Source: Bacillus timonensis (lineage in GTDB: Bacteria; Bacillota; Bacilli; Bacillales; Bacillaceae_L). From it: 64,000 nt of DNA. The first letter of the stretch is position 1. Every line of letters begins with the position of its first letter. Positions 25,554 through 35,072 of this stretch are shown here, piece after piece. Where the stretch lies: NCBI RefSeq assembly GCF_000285535.1, contig NZ_HE610985.1, positions 965,134 to 1,029,133 on the forward strand. Reading direction: 5' to 3'. The translations under genes were made by a program, and so were the position numbers. The notes below the pieces were generated by a model. The model saw only the letters and a program-made list of their open reading frames with translations. It was not told the origin of the DNA and searched no databases.

Positions 25554-27140
25554 CTATTCTATCAACCCTTCTTCTTTAAGAAAATCAATCGCCACATCTT
25601 CATACCCCTCTTTATCAAGGTCTACACGTGCGTTTAATTCTTGCATTTTTTCATTATCGATCCTACCAACAAGCATTCCTAATACTTCTTCTAATTCTGG
25701 ATATTTTTCCAAGGTGTCTCCCCTAATGACAGGAGTTGCGAAATACGGTGGAAAGTAATTTTTATCGTCATCAAGCACTTGTAAGTTAAAGGCTGGAATC
25801 CGTCCATCAGTGGCAAAGGCATCAATAACATCTACTTCACCATTTTTAATTGCACTATACATAATCCCAGAATCCATTGCCTGTGTTTCAGCAAAATTCA
25901 TTCCGTAAGCTTCCACTAGTCCGGGTAGCCCATCCGGTCTTTCAAGGAATTCTGGCTCTGCCCCAAGTGCCAATTCTGAAGCTTTTCCTTTTAAGTCTGA
26001 AATCGTTTTAACTCCCCAATTCGCTGCATCTTCTTTGCGGATCGTCAGGGTGTACGTATTATTAAAATCAAGTGGTTCTAACCAAACCAAATTATAATCT
26101 TCTTTAAACCTTTTTTTAACAATATCGTAAACCTTATTTGGATCGTTAACCATTTCTTCCTTCAAAATGCTTAACAATGCGGTTCCCGTATACTCGATAT
26201 ACAAATCGTACTCTCCGTTATTAACCCCTTCAAATGTTGGGGCAGTTCCACCCAAGAACGATTCGTACTCCACGTTTAAATCCGTATGCTCTTCAATTAA
26301 ATGTCCCATGACATAAACCATGATTTCCTGTTCAGTAAAGTTTTTACCCGTTATCGTAATTGTGTCTTTTCCCGCGGTATTACTACCAAGTTGACTAATA
26401 AACGCAGTTATAGGGAGAATTAATATCAATGCAATAACCAGCCATTTACGAATACGTCTGAACTTAGAACTTGTTTTATTACCGTTTTGAAACCCTCTCG
26501 GAGTAGCATCCGTTTCTAACAATTTCAATAAATAGTCAAAAATAATCGCTAACAGTGCAGATGGAATGGCTCCTGCCAAAATTAACCCGGTATTATATGT
26601 TTGTAATCCACGAAAAATTAAATCCCCTAGACCGCCTGCTCCGATAAGGCCAGCGATAGTTGCGACACCGATAATTAAGACTGTCGCCGTGCGAATACCA
26701 CCCATAATTACTCCTAAAGATAATGGCAACTCCACCATCCATAATACTTGGCGGCTCGTCATCCCCATACCGACTCCTGCTTCAATTGCGGAACGCTCAA
26801 CGCCTGTAATTCCTAAGTATGTATTGCGTAAAATCGGCAGTAGTCCATAAACTGTCAAGGCCACAATTGCTGGAGCTTCTCCAGTACCGATAAAAGGTAC
26901 CAAAAATACAAGCAACGCAAGACTCGGAATTGTTTGGAATACGCCAGCAATTCCAATGATGCCATCTGCAATTTTTCTGTGTCGGGTTAAATAAATCCCC
27001 AATGGAACAGAAATCAAAATGGCAATCGCAATTGAGATAAGCGACAGATACAAATGTTCTAAAATCAAGCTCCAAATCATTGACCAACGATTAACAAAAA
27101 CATCTACTGTATTTGAAATAATATTTGGAATCGTCCACAC
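25554..27140 (-). CDS. opuFB: Compatible-solute ABC importer, fused permease and substrate-binding protein (OpuFB-like)
   Basis: A 528-residue fusion. Residues 1-210 are the membrane permease of the proU/opu class with the EAA-like loop (AIEAGVGMGMTSRQVLWMVELPLS); another helix at about 233-250 anchors the C-terminal binding domain (about 260-528), which starts ITITGKNFTEQEI and holds the OpuAC motif YIEYTGTALLSIL. This one-piece layout is that of Bacillus OpuF, which imports glycine betaine, proline betaine and similar osmoprotectants. It lies five bases after the ATPase gene. The GTG start is close to its ribosome site, so the true start could be a few codons later. Confidence 0.82.
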   Translation of the reverse strand: MWTIPNIISNTVDVFVNRWSMIWSLILEHLYLSLISIAIAILISVPLGIYLTRHRKIADGIIGIAGVFQTIPSLALLVFLVPFIGTGEAPAIVALTVYGLLPILRNTYLGITGVERSAIEAGVGMGMTSRQVLWMVELPLSLGVIMGGIRTATVLIIGVATIAGLIGAGGLGDLIFRGLQTYNTGLILAGAIPSALLAIIFDYLLKLLETDATPRGFQNGNKTSSKFRRIRKWLVIALILILPITAFISQLGSNTAGKDTITITGKNFTEQEIMVYVMGHLIEEHTDLNVEYESFLGGTAPTFEGVNNGEYDLYIEYTGTALLSILKEEMVNDPNKVYDIVKKRFKEDYNLVWLEPLDFNNTYTLTIRKEDAANWGVKTISDLKGKASELALGAEPEFLERPDGLPGLVEAYGMNFAETQAMDSGIMYSAIKNGEVDVIDAFATDGRIPAFNLQVLDDDKNYFPPYFATPVIRGDTLEKYPELEEVLGMLVGRIDNEKMQELNARVDLDKEGYEDVAIDFLKEEGLIE

Positions 27141-27145
27141 CCCCT

Positions 27146-28285
27146 TTACGCTTCTTCTTCCACTTCTCCAATTTTTTCAGCAATGTACTCAACAAGGCTT
27201 GAACGGGTTACAATGCCCTTAATAATTCCTTGTTCAATTACCGGAACGTACCCATATTTTGATTCACTAACAAGTTGAACAGCTTTTTCAGAGGAATCGT
27301 TTACTTGTAGTGTCTCGACACTTGAATCCATAATATCCATTAACGTTAGTTCCTCTTCTTTATAACGTTTTGTTACCTCCCAAACTGTTGCAATACCAAG
27401 GAAGTTGTCTTTATTGTCAACGACCACCAGACTATCAACGCGTTTTCGCCTCATAAGTTTTAAAGATTCAGCCAATCCTCTGAAGTGTAGGGCTGTTACA
27501 GGAGCCACTACCAATTTTCTCAGTTTGGGAAGAGAAAAATCGTTATTATCAATTTCATTTAAGCGATCTTCTCCAATAAAATTCCTTACAAATTCATTTG
27601 CTGGGTGGCGCAATATATTTTCTGGTCGGTCAAGTTGAACAATTTCTCCATCTTTCATGATGCAAATTCGATCCGCTATTTTTAGTGCTTCATCCATATC
27701 ATGAGTTACAAATACAATGGTTTTACGAATTTCCTGCTGTAAGCGGATTAATTCATCCTGCAATTGCTCCCTGCTTATCGGGTCTAGTGCACTAAAGGGC
27801 TCGTCAAACAGGATAATTTTTGGCTCAGCGGCCAATGCCCGAATCACCCCAATCCGCTGCTGCTGCCCACCACTTAATTCTGTAGGAAAACGATCTCCAA
27901 ATGTACCTGGATCCAAGCCGACCATTTCCATCAATTCATTCACCTTATCCATGTACTGCTCAGGCTTCCATTTTTTCAGACGTGGAACTAGCGATACATT
28001 CTCTTTAATTGTCATGTGAGGCAGTAAACCAATGTGCTGAATAACATAACCGATGGAACGTCGCAACTGTACCGGATCCTCTTTGGCGATATTCTTCCCC
28101 TCAATTTCAACGACTCCATTTGTCGGTTCAATAAGCCGGTTAATCATCTTCATTGTCGTGGATTTTCCTGAACCACTGGGACCAATAAGAACTAGTAATT
28201 CTCCTTCTTCCACCTTAAAAGTGATTTTTTTCAATGCTTTAAAACCATCCTGAAACGTTTTCGATACCTCTTTGAACTCAATCAA
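27146..28285 (-). CDS. opuFA: Compatible-solute ABC importer ATPase with CBS domains (OpuFA-like)
   Basis: A 379-residue ABC ATPase that powers the adjacent OpuFB-like permease. Walker A is GPSGSGKSTT (about 35-44), the signature LSGGQQQRIGVIRAL and Walker B ILFDEPFSALD. Two CBS motifs fill residues about 255-375; in OpuA-type importers these sense ionic strength or cyclic di-AMP. TTG start after AAGGAGTGTGAGGGAAA. First gene of a two-gene operon. Confidence 0.85.
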   Translation of the reverse strand: MIEFKEVSKTFQDGFKALKKITFKVEEGELLVLIGPSGSGKSTTMKMINRLIEPTNGVVEIEGKNIAKEDPVQLRRSIGYVIQHIGLLPHMTIKENVSLVPRLKKWKPEQYMDKVNELMEMVGLDPGTFGDRFPTELSGGQQQRIGVIRALAAEPKIILFDEPFSALDPISREQLQDELIRLQQEIRKTIVFVTHDMDEALKIADRICIMKDGEIVQLDRPENILRHPANEFVRNFIGEDRLNEIDNNDFSLPKLRKLVVAPVTALHFRGLAESLKLMRRKRVDSLVVVDNKDNFLGIATVWEVTKRYKEEELTLMDIMDSSVETLQVNDSSEKAVQLVSESKYGYVPVIEQGIIKGIVTRSSLVEYIAEKIGEVEEEA

Positions 28286-28491
28286 TTTCCCTCACACTCC
28301 TTGTTAATTCATTCACTTAACCATTTGATTTGTTATGCCTTGGCTATTTGCGCATTTTATTTTTACCCTATGGGGCTATTTATATTATTTGAATGCAATA
28401 ATTCCTCTAAATTCGAAACCTGAATAAAAAAACAAAACCCCCAAATTGAAACATGAGATTTCAATCTGAGAGTAATATGTTATTTTAATCT

Positions 28492-28827
28492 TTAATTGGA
28501 AACTAGCCAGGTCTTTTGACACTTCCTTGCCAAAGCGGATTTTGGCACATGAAGATAATCAAGCTCTTTACTTACGAACGCATTAACTAAGGTAAGAGTC
28601 TCGGCCTTTGTAATTCCCACTGTTTCAGGTTCCTCTGGGGAAAATCTATCCCCAACGATGAATGGTTGTTTCTTATTCCCAGCAAGTACCTTTTTTACTT
28701 TATCGACAACAGCCATTGGAAATGTTAAGCTCTTTTCCAAACTACCACCGTATGTATCATCACGTCGGTTGATATAAGTCGAAAAGAATTGCATGAATAT
28801 TTTGGATTCATCATTCTTCCCCCGCAC
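28492..28827 (-). pseudogene. Remnant of an NADH:flavin oxidoreductase (old yellow enzyme family)
   Basis: The 111 codons resemble an internal piece of a YqiG-like old yellow enzyme: FFSTYINRRDDTYGGSLEKS (the usual FLSP-NRRTD-YGGS-E motif), then AVVDKVKKVL and GDRFSPEEPETVG. The family is about 370 residues long, so the N-terminal FMN-binding half and the C-terminal third are gone, and the last 12 codons do not fit the family. It sits between the opuF and vut genes with no start-side ribosome site. It is a decay product, not a functional enzyme. Confidence 0.75.
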
Positions 28828-28941
28828 ATTTTTAAGTGAACCCTTTAATCATACTATTCCAATTTGAAAAATGCACTAAATATGCTTTAGGTCGTATTTG
28901 TAATTTGTCCAATAATTGAGCTAACTAATCTTCAACAAACT

Positions 28942-28988
28942 AAAAAAAACTGTAGGCAAACCCGATTATAATTGAGTTTGTCTACAGT
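28942..28988 (-). terminator. Terminator after the queuosine-precursor transporter
   Basis: On the minus strand ACTGTAGACAAAC pairs with GTTTGCCTACAGT around a 14-base loop, followed by TTTTTTTAG. Confidence 0.75.
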
Positions 28989-29018
28989 CCAGAGACTATA
29001 CTATTAGCCTCTTACCAG

Positions 29019-29558
29019 TTAATTTGATACTATTTTCTTATCATTTGTATGTTGAATCTGATGAAGGATAATGGCTCCTATTCCCTGAATAATTGTTTTA
29101 ACTAATACCTGACCAATTATTGCCGCAGGAACAGCCTCCCATGGGAGCATGTTCGCACCAAGAGGACTTAAACCAATCACAACAAATACTGCTGAATCGA
29201 GTAGACCACCAACTAGGCCACTATAAAATACTCTCCAACTCATTGGTAACTTGAGTCGAGTATATATTTCTGTGTCTGTAGTTTCCGCAAGTAAAAAAGA
29301 AATGGCGGAAGCAAACACGATAAGCAATGTATCACCCAATAAATACGATACAAGAGCTGATAATAACAAAGCAGTTACTATAAATAAATAAGTCAACTTT
29401 CGACCATATCGATTTTGAACAAAATCCCTAAAAATAAACGTTGCACCAATTAAGAGTGTACCCATCGGCACGATGAAAACACCTAATGTCAATGGTTGAA
29501 ATGCTGCTGTTATAACATTTGCTAGAATGATAGATAAAAGATATAAAATGACTCGCAT
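29019..29558 (-). CDS. Queuosine-precursor transporter-like VUT family protein
   Basis: A 179-residue membrane protein with about six hydrophobic helices and the VUT (YhhQ/COG1738) motifs GATFIFRDFVQNRYGRK and FLLAETTDTEIYTRLK. Family members take up queuosine precursors such as preQ0 or preQ1. It lies 61 bases after queC on the same strand, so the preQ1 riboswitch before queC may control both. GGGGGATTAAC precedes the ATG. Confidence 0.8.
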   Translation of the reverse strand: MRVILYLLSIILANVITAAFQPLTLGVFIVPMGTLLIGATFIFRDFVQNRYGRKLTYLFIVTALLLSALVSYLLGDTLLIVFASAISFLLAETTDTEIYTRLKLPMSWRVFYSGLVGGLLDSAVFVVIGLSPLGANMLPWEAVPAAIIGQVLVKTIIQGIGAIILHQIQHTNDKKIVSN

Positions 29559-29619
29559 GTTAATCCCCCTAAGATGAATTTCAATTTATTCATTATAAAT
29601 TTATTATTCAAACTCCCCT

Positions 29620-30285
29620 TTATTCAGCCCTTTCACGGGATTCAAGGTAAAGAGTTAATCCATTTTTTCTTAATTTACAGGACGGGCATTCACCACAACC
29701 TTCTCCAATAATACCTTCATAACAAGTTAATGTTTTTTCACGAACAAAATCCAAGACACCAAGGTCATCAGCTAGTTTCCAAGTTTGTGCCTTATCCAAC
29801 CACATTAATGGTGTATGGATGACAAACTCTTTGTCCATTGCTAAATTAATGGAGACATTGAGCGATTTGACAAACGCATCTTTGCAATCTGGATATCCAC
29901 TAAAATCAGTTTCACAAACACCCGTAATAATGTGTTTTGCACCTATTTGACTTGCTAAAACAGCGGCAAATGATAAAAAGATTAGATTACGACCAGGAAC
30001 AAAAGTAGATGGTAATTCTCCATCTTCGCCATCTTTAATTTCAATATCATTTCGCGTCAATGCATTGGGAGCAAGTTGATTCAATAGTTGCATATCTAAC
30101 AAGTGGTGTTTTACATGTAATTCTTCCGCTATGGCAATTGCACAATCGATTTCTAATTTATGCCTTTGGTTATAATTAAATGTAACAACCTCAACTTCCC
30201 TGAATGTCTCTAAGGCCCAAAATAAACATGTCGTGCTGTCTTGTCCTCCACTAAAAACCACGACCGCTTTTTCATCCTTTAACAT
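29620..30285 (-). CDS. queC: 7-cyano-7-deazaguanine synthase
   Basis: Makes preQ0 from 7-carboxy-7-deazaguanine in the queuosine pathway. The start is ATG 30285 (AAGGAG 11 bases upstream), giving 221 residues, close to the B. subtilis length (219); an in-frame upstream GTG at 30387 would place the riboswitch inside the gene and is wrong. The PP-loop SGGQDSTT lies near residue 10-17 and the zinc site near the C-terminus ([13 protein letters not shown]). A preQ1 riboswitch and terminator control it. No queD, queE or queF is in the window. Confidence 0.93.
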   Translation of the reverse strand: MLKDEKAVVVFSGGQDSTTCLFWALETFREVEVVTFNYNQRHKLEIDCAIAIAEELHVKHHLLDMQLLNQLAPNALTRNDIEIKDGEDGELPSTFVPGRNLIFLSFAAVLASQIGAKHIITGVCETDFSGYPDCKDAFVKSLNVSINLAMDKEFVIHTPLMWLDKAQTWKLADDLGVLDFVREKTLTCYEGIIGEGCGECPSCKLRKNGLTLYLESRERAE

Positions 30286-30311
30286 TATAAAAAAGACTCC
30301 TTCCAAAAAAG

Positions 30312-30339
30312 AAAAAACAGTACTCCAAGAGAAGTACTG
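30312..30339 (-). terminator. Riboswitch-controlled terminator before queC
   Basis: CAGTACT / AGTACTG stem with an 8-base loop followed by TTTTTT on the minus strand, 27 bases before the queC start. It is the expression platform of the adjoining aptamer. Confidence 0.85.
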
Positions 30340-30345
30340 CTTCAT

Positions 30346-30379
30346 CTTAGTTTTTTTAAAGAGGGGTGCTAGAACCTCT
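30346..30379 (-). promoter_or_regulatory. preQ1-I riboswitch aptamer
   Basis: The minus strand reads AGAGGTTCTAGCACCCCTCT then TTAAAAAAACTAAG. This fits the class I preQ1 consensus: AGAGG/CCTCT stem P1, the C-rich loop and the A-rich tail ending in CTAA that makes the pseudoknot. Binding preQ1 should favour the terminator that follows and turn queC off. Confidence 0.9.
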
Positions 30380-30583
30380 ACCGTCAAAAAACGGATTTAT
30401 ATACTCAATGAAAATTATAGTAACACAAATTTCGAAAAAGTGGTATAAGAACATGCTTTAAATTTTTTAAATTCAAAAAGGGAACTACCTAATATGAGTC
30501 ACAAAAAAGTTTTTTCAAGATTGTTTAGGTATGAATAATAATCCAAAACCCTTTATCATCTTAACTTGCTTACAATCTTATAT

Positions 30584-30607
30584 AAAAAAGCACCCAAAAG
30601 CAGTGCT
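30584..30607 (-). terminator. Terminator after nhaC
   Basis: AGCAC / GTGCT stem with a 9-base loop and TTTTTTA on the minus strand. Between here and the riboswitch (about 30380-30583) no gene is visible. Confidence 0.55.
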
Positions 30608-30668
30608 GACAATTGGAATTCAACTTCTCTATATAAGGGCGCTGCTTGTCAAAGCTTTATTGAACCAA

Positions 30669-32090
30669 TTATGCCTCGATTTCTTTATAACGATTCATTA
30701 CTTTAGGCTTTTCTACCTCTTTAAACGTGAACCCAGTAATACCGTAAGCTAGGGTAAACAATGGAGTAATCATAGCTAAGAAACAGAAAGGAATATACAC
30801 TAACGGTGAAACTCCTAAAGCTGCTGCGGTAAATAGGCCGCTTGCCGTCCATGGTGGAAGTGAACAACTTTGAGTTGAACAGTCTTCAATAATTCTAGAC
30901 AAATTTTCTGGACGCAAATCAAATTTTTCGAATAACGGTTTCATTAATGTACCTGTCATAACAGCAGAGAAAGAGAATGATCCTCCAATTCCCAATGTAA
31001 AATAGGCAGTAATGATCGTAACAAAGACTAACATTCCCTTACTTTTTATTCTGCTTGTAATGGATACCACAATGGTCTCGAGTATCCCCGCTTTTTGTAA
31101 CAATCCACCTATTCCAAGTGCGAATAAGAAAAGAGCAACTAATGGCAGCATACTTGTAAGCCCCCCACGTTGAAGTAGGGTATCAATGATATCAATCCCT
31201 GACTCAACATAATAGCCATCATAAAATACATTCAAAACGTCACTAATCGTTGAACCTTGATAGAATATGGCTATGAGTGCACCTGCAAGAGCACCTAAAA
31301 AAATGGATGTTATCGCTGGTTGCTTTGAGATGAGTAAAATAAAGAGAATTACAACTGGAATGAATGGTATAATTCCCAAATGGAAATGTTCAGCTAAATA
31401 GCTAGTAAGAGTACTGACATCGGCTGAACTGACAGATTCTTTCCCATACCTCAATCCCATGAGTGTAAAGATAAGAGCTGTAATGATATAGGCGGGTACA
31501 GTGGTCCATAACATATGCTTAATATGAGTTATTAGGTCCGCTCCAACGACTGCTGCTGATAAATTGGTACTATCTGATAATGGCGACAATTTATCTCCAA
31601 AATATGCACCACTAATAATCGCACCTGCAGTCACTCCTACAGGAATCCCTAAACTATGACCAACCCCCATCATCGCGATTCCAGCTGTTCCTAGTGTAGC
31701 CCAAGATGAACCTGTTGCCAGAGAAACGACGGAACAAAAGACAAGAGTTGTTACGAGGAAAAACTGTGGAGAAATCGCTTGTATCCCATAATAGATTAAC
31801 GCGGGTACAGTACCAGATGACATCCATGAACCAATTAAAATACCAACAGCTAAAAGAATCATTGATGGCTGCAAAGCCTTCAGCATCGAAGAAAATATAC
31901 TCTTTTCTATGCTGTCATAGGAATAACCTAATCGAATGACGAAAGGAATCATCGTTACTAATGTAATAAACATCATGATCTGAATAGAGGCTCCAAAAGC
32001 TAACATCCCTGTTGCGATGATGACAATGACCAGTAATAATATCAGCAATGAATATGCTAATGTAGGTTGTTTTATATTTTCATTATTCAT
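30669..32090 (-). CDS. nhaC: NhaC-family Na+/H+ antiporter
   Basis: A 473-residue membrane protein with about 11-12 helices. It shows the NhaC family's opening AYSLLILLLVIVIIATGMLA, the loop GSSWATLGTAGIAMMGVG, and the conserved GAYFGDKLSPLSDSTNLSAA (about 158-177). It exchanges Na+ (or malate with Na+ in some relatives) for protons and helps pH and sodium balance, which fits the osmoprotectant importer a few kilobases away. AGGAGTGTTTGG precedes the ATG. Single gene, divergent from the ger operon. Confidence 0.85.
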   Translation of the reverse strand: MNNENIKQPTLAYSLLILLLVIVIIATGMLAFGASIQIMMFITLVTMIPFVIRLGYSYDSIEKSIFSSMLKALQPSMILLAVGILIGSWMSSGTVPALIYYGIQAISPQFFLVTTLVFCSVVSLATGSSWATLGTAGIAMMGVGHSLGIPVGVTAGAIISGAYFGDKLSPLSDSTNLSAAVVGADLITHIKHMLWTTVPAYIITALIFTLMGLRYGKESVSSADVSTLTSYLAEHFHLGIIPFIPVVILFILLISKQPAITSIFLGALAGALIAIFYQGSTISDVLNVFYDGYYVESGIDIIDTLLQRGGLTSMLPLVALFLFALGIGGLLQKAGILETIVVSITSRIKSKGMLVFVTIITAYFTLGIGGSFSFSAVMTGTLMKPLFEKFDLRPENLSRIIEDCSTQSCSLPPWTASGLFTAAALGVSPLVYIPFCFLAMITPLFTLAYGITGFTFKEVEKPKVMNRYKEIEA

Positions 32091-32559
32091 CCAAACACTC
32101 CTTAAAATAAAAATTCCAACACATATACGAATCTTTTACAAAGGAGTACTCCATTAGAAATTTTTAAACTAACATTATAGAATACTGGGCCGGCCCCCGC
32201 TTGTTTCAATATGCATAGTAAAATTATAACAAGTTTTTGTTTATACATAAAATTCTGTATATTTAAATAACGAGGACCCTCATTGGATATAAAGGGATTT
32301 GATAAAGGCTACCTCATGAATACTTACATTTTATGTAACAATCCTCGAGATACCTCCTGAATACTAATGATTGGTGCATCTGTAAAACCAAACACCGATA
32401 TAACCATTAAGAGAAGCCATCACGATTTCACGCCTAAATTCAATCTTATTATAGAATACTTGTATATGCGTCAGGTGTCTTCCTCGTTTCTACATTATGC
32501 ATAATTTGGAATCACAAACAAATCCTAACACTAGTGGCAATCTATTTGGTGGTGTTGGA
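32091..32559. other. Intergenic region between nhaC and the ger operon
   Basis: No coding signal. A GC-rich palindrome GGGCCGGCCC (32187-32196) stands out in AT-rich sequence, ten bases from a minus-strand TATAAT that could belong to nhaC. An ATG at 32497 is in frame with gerB, but family alignment favours 32560. I could not find a convincing SigG promoter for the ger genes. Confidence 0.4.
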
Positions 32560-33644
32560 ATGAATTTCTCTCGTACTCAGTTAATTTTTGTTCTCATACT
32601 TTTTATTGGAATATCGAACCATGTCCTTATCATGCCTCATCTACTGTCAGCAGGAAAACGCGATGCATGGGTATGCGTCTTTTTTGCATATGCGTTTTTG
32701 CTAGTTTGGGGATTTATTCTTTATTTAATTATGCAAAAAAACAACAGCGATTATCTCTTTATGACTGGATTAGCTCCCGTGCAGGGGTTGCGACTTCACG
32801 TATTCTTATTGCCATCCTTGCTACTTACGTTTTCGCAATTAGTGCGATATCGTTTTATGATTTAATTCAATCCGTTAATATATATTTTCTACCAAGAACA
32901 CCACCCTTTGTCGTCATGCTCCCTTTCCTATTAATTTGTATTTGGTCAGCTTATAGGGGTTTAAAATCAATTGTCTATACTTCTGCGGTATTATTGCCGA
33001 TTGTATGGATGTTTGGGATTTTTGTAGCTTTGTTTACTTTAAAAGAGAAGGATTATTCCTACCTATTCCCTGTTCTTGTTGAGGGTTATCAACCCGTTTT
33101 AAAAGGGACAATCATCATACTTGGAGGAAGCGCCGATTTCCTTGTGTTGTTGCTTCTTCAGCATCACTTAAAAAAATCGTTTACGTACTTTAATCTTTTC
33201 ATTCTGATTACCATTTTAGTTGGTCTAATTCTCGGACCCACGATGGGTTCTCTATCTTCGTTTGGTCCAGCAGTAGCATCAGATATGCGGTTCCCCGCTT
33301 TTGAACAATGGAGACTGATTACGTTGGGGAATTATATTTCTCATGTCGATTTTTTGGCGGTGTTTCAATTATTAAGTGGTGAGCTCATTCGGGTTTCATT
33401 AGGACTCTACCTACTTGGAGATATGGTAAAAGGTCATACACAGCCAGTTAAGAAAAAGCACGTATTTTTAGTTGCATCGATTCTTTTAGGATTATTGACA
33501 GTCATTCCGTTAAGTGACATCTGGGTGCAAACCTTGATAAGAAGATACTTTTATCCAAGTGCATTAGTAATTGCTATAATCTTTTCTTTAGCATTATTGA
33601 TGATTAGCTACTTGCCATTGAAGAAAGGAACCCAAAATATATGA
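32560..33644 (+). pseudogene. Spore germinant receptor subunit B (GerB/GerKB), one-base frameshift
   Basis: Membrane permease-like subunit of a nutrient germinant receptor in the inner spore membrane. ATG 32560 starts MNFSRTQLIFVLILFIGISN, the usual GerB opening. After about 60 residues the frame is lost in an A7 run (32735-32741); with one extra A it continues as QQRLSLYDWISSRAG and on to 33644, a total of about 361 residues and ten helices, normal for the family. So the gene is one A short in a homopolymer. It overlaps the gerA start by four bases. Inactivated, error, or restored by slippage: not decidable here. Confidence 0.8.
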
Positions 33645-35071
33645 ACATGGTAAGATTCGATCAGCTATTAGCCAATAGAAACTTGACTTGTGACGAGATA
33701 AAACGTTTTTTTTGTCATTATGCGGATATTGAATTTATTCCAATTGAAAAAGACGAGAATCTTCAAGCTTTTTATTGTAAAGGAATGCTTGATACTACAC
33801 AATTAAATGAATATTTTAATCGCATTCTATTGAGTATTGATAAAGAAAAACCACGCGATTATTCTGAAGAACTCCCACCTGTCCGACATATAGATAGTAT
33901 GAAGGAAATGATGAATCTTGTGTTTTCAGGTTCACTCATCATTTTTCAAGAAGGTACTCCATTCTTTCATGGGTTCGATATTAGCAAGGTGCCAAAACGA
34001 GACCCTCAAGAATCGACCACAGAGGTTTCAATTAAGGGACCGAAGGATAGTTTTACCGAAGAAATGAATGTAAACATTTCCTTGATTCGGAAACGAATGA
34101 AATCGGAACAACTATATTCCGAGTGTTTTACATTAGGTTCACTAAGTAAAACAGAGGTTTCACTACTTTACTTACATGATAAAGCCGATCAGAGAATCAT
34201 AGAGGAAGTTAGGAAGAGACTGAATGACTTTCAAGGAGAAAGTGTTGTAAGTAGTGGTCAGTTAGAGCAATGGCTTTCCGATCGTACGTTTTCGTTGTTC
34301 CCCTTATTTGATTATGTGACACGACCAGATTTTACGATTGAATGCATGTTGCGTGGTCGGTTTATTTTAATTGTGAATGGTTCTCCCTCTGTATTAATTG
34401 GGCCAATCAATGTTTTTGAGCTTATAAAATCTCCTGAGGATGTTCATTTTCCTTACTACCTTGTTCTGTTTGGGCGGTTCATTCGGATTATCGGCTTACT
34501 GGTTGCGATTTTCCTACCAGGTTTTTGGGTCTCGCTTTCTTCTGTTAATATTGATCAGCTGCCGTTTGCTTTATTAGCTACCGTCGTTGTGTCGCGTGAA
34601 GGATTGCCATTACCATTAGGACTTGAGGCTATTTTTATTCTAGGATTGTTTGAATTATTAAGAGAAGCAGGAGTTCGCATGCCAACCGTTCTTGGACAAA
34701 CCGTTTCCATTGTTGGAGGTATCATTATCGGAGATGCTGCGATTCGAGCAGGTCTTGCTTCTCCAACGATGATTGTGGTCATCGCGTTAACAGCGGTCGC
34801 AAGCTATACACTTGTGAATCAATCACTGGTTGGAACAGTTAGTATCCTCCGTGTTTATAATTTATTTCTATCTATATTTTTAGGAGTATACGGCCTTTTT
34901 ATTGGATTCTTTAGCATTCTTATTTATCTGTCTACATTGGAGTCTTTCAAAGTGGCATATCTTGAACCCGTTGCTTCCTTAACATTCAAAGAATATCTAG
35001 CGGCCATGTTCATAGACCCATTTAAGCGAAAAAAATTCGGAATATCATTTATTCAGAAGTGGAGAAAGTAG
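33641..35071 (+). CDS. Spore germinant receptor subunit A (GerA/GerKA family)
   Basis: The 476-residue protein is complete. The N-terminal hydrophilic half (1-about 245) contains the family sequences VFSGSLIIFQEG and TECMLRGRF-like IECMLRGRFILIVNGSPS; the C-terminal half holds five membrane helices with PTVLGQTVSIVGGIIIGDAA and a basic end (DPFKRKKF). It works with subunits B and C as the spore's nutrient sensor. Its ATG overlaps the end of gerB by four bases, and gerC follows one base after it. Unlike most loci, B comes first here (B-A-C). The nutrient recognised is unknown. Confidence 0.9.
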   Translation: MNMVRFDQLLANRNLTCDEIKRFFCHYADIEFIPIEKDENLQAFYCKGMLDTTQLNEYFNRILLSIDKEKPRDYSEELPPVRHIDSMKEMMNLVFSGSLIIFQEGTPFFHGFDISKVPKRDPQESTTEVSIKGPKDSFTEEMNVNISLIRKRMKSEQLYSECFTLGSLSKTEVSLLYLHDKADQRIIEEVRKRLNDFQGESVVSSGQLEQWLSDRTFSLFPLFDYVTRPDFTIECMLRGRFILIVNGSPSVLIGPINVFELIKSPEDVHFPYYLVLFGRFIRIIGLLVAIFLPGFWVSLSSVNIDQLPFALLATVVVSREGLPLPLGLEAIFILGLFELLREAGVRMPTVLGQTVSIVGGIIIGDAAIRAGLASPTMIVVIALTAVASYTLVNQSLVGTVSILRVYNLFLSIFLGVYGLFIGFFSILIYLSTLESFKVAYLEPVASLTFKEYLAAMFIDPFKRKKFGISFIQKWRK

Positions 35072-35072
35072 T

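Noticed and set aside
30286-30387. Longer queC with 34 extra N-terminal residues
   Set aside because: The extension is translated from the riboswitch and terminator and has no counterpart in the family; the good ribosome site points to 30285.
32187-32196. GGGCCGGCCC as an operator or recombination site
   Set aside because: A single 10-bp GC palindrome with no second copy and no linked feature; recorded only within the intergenic note.
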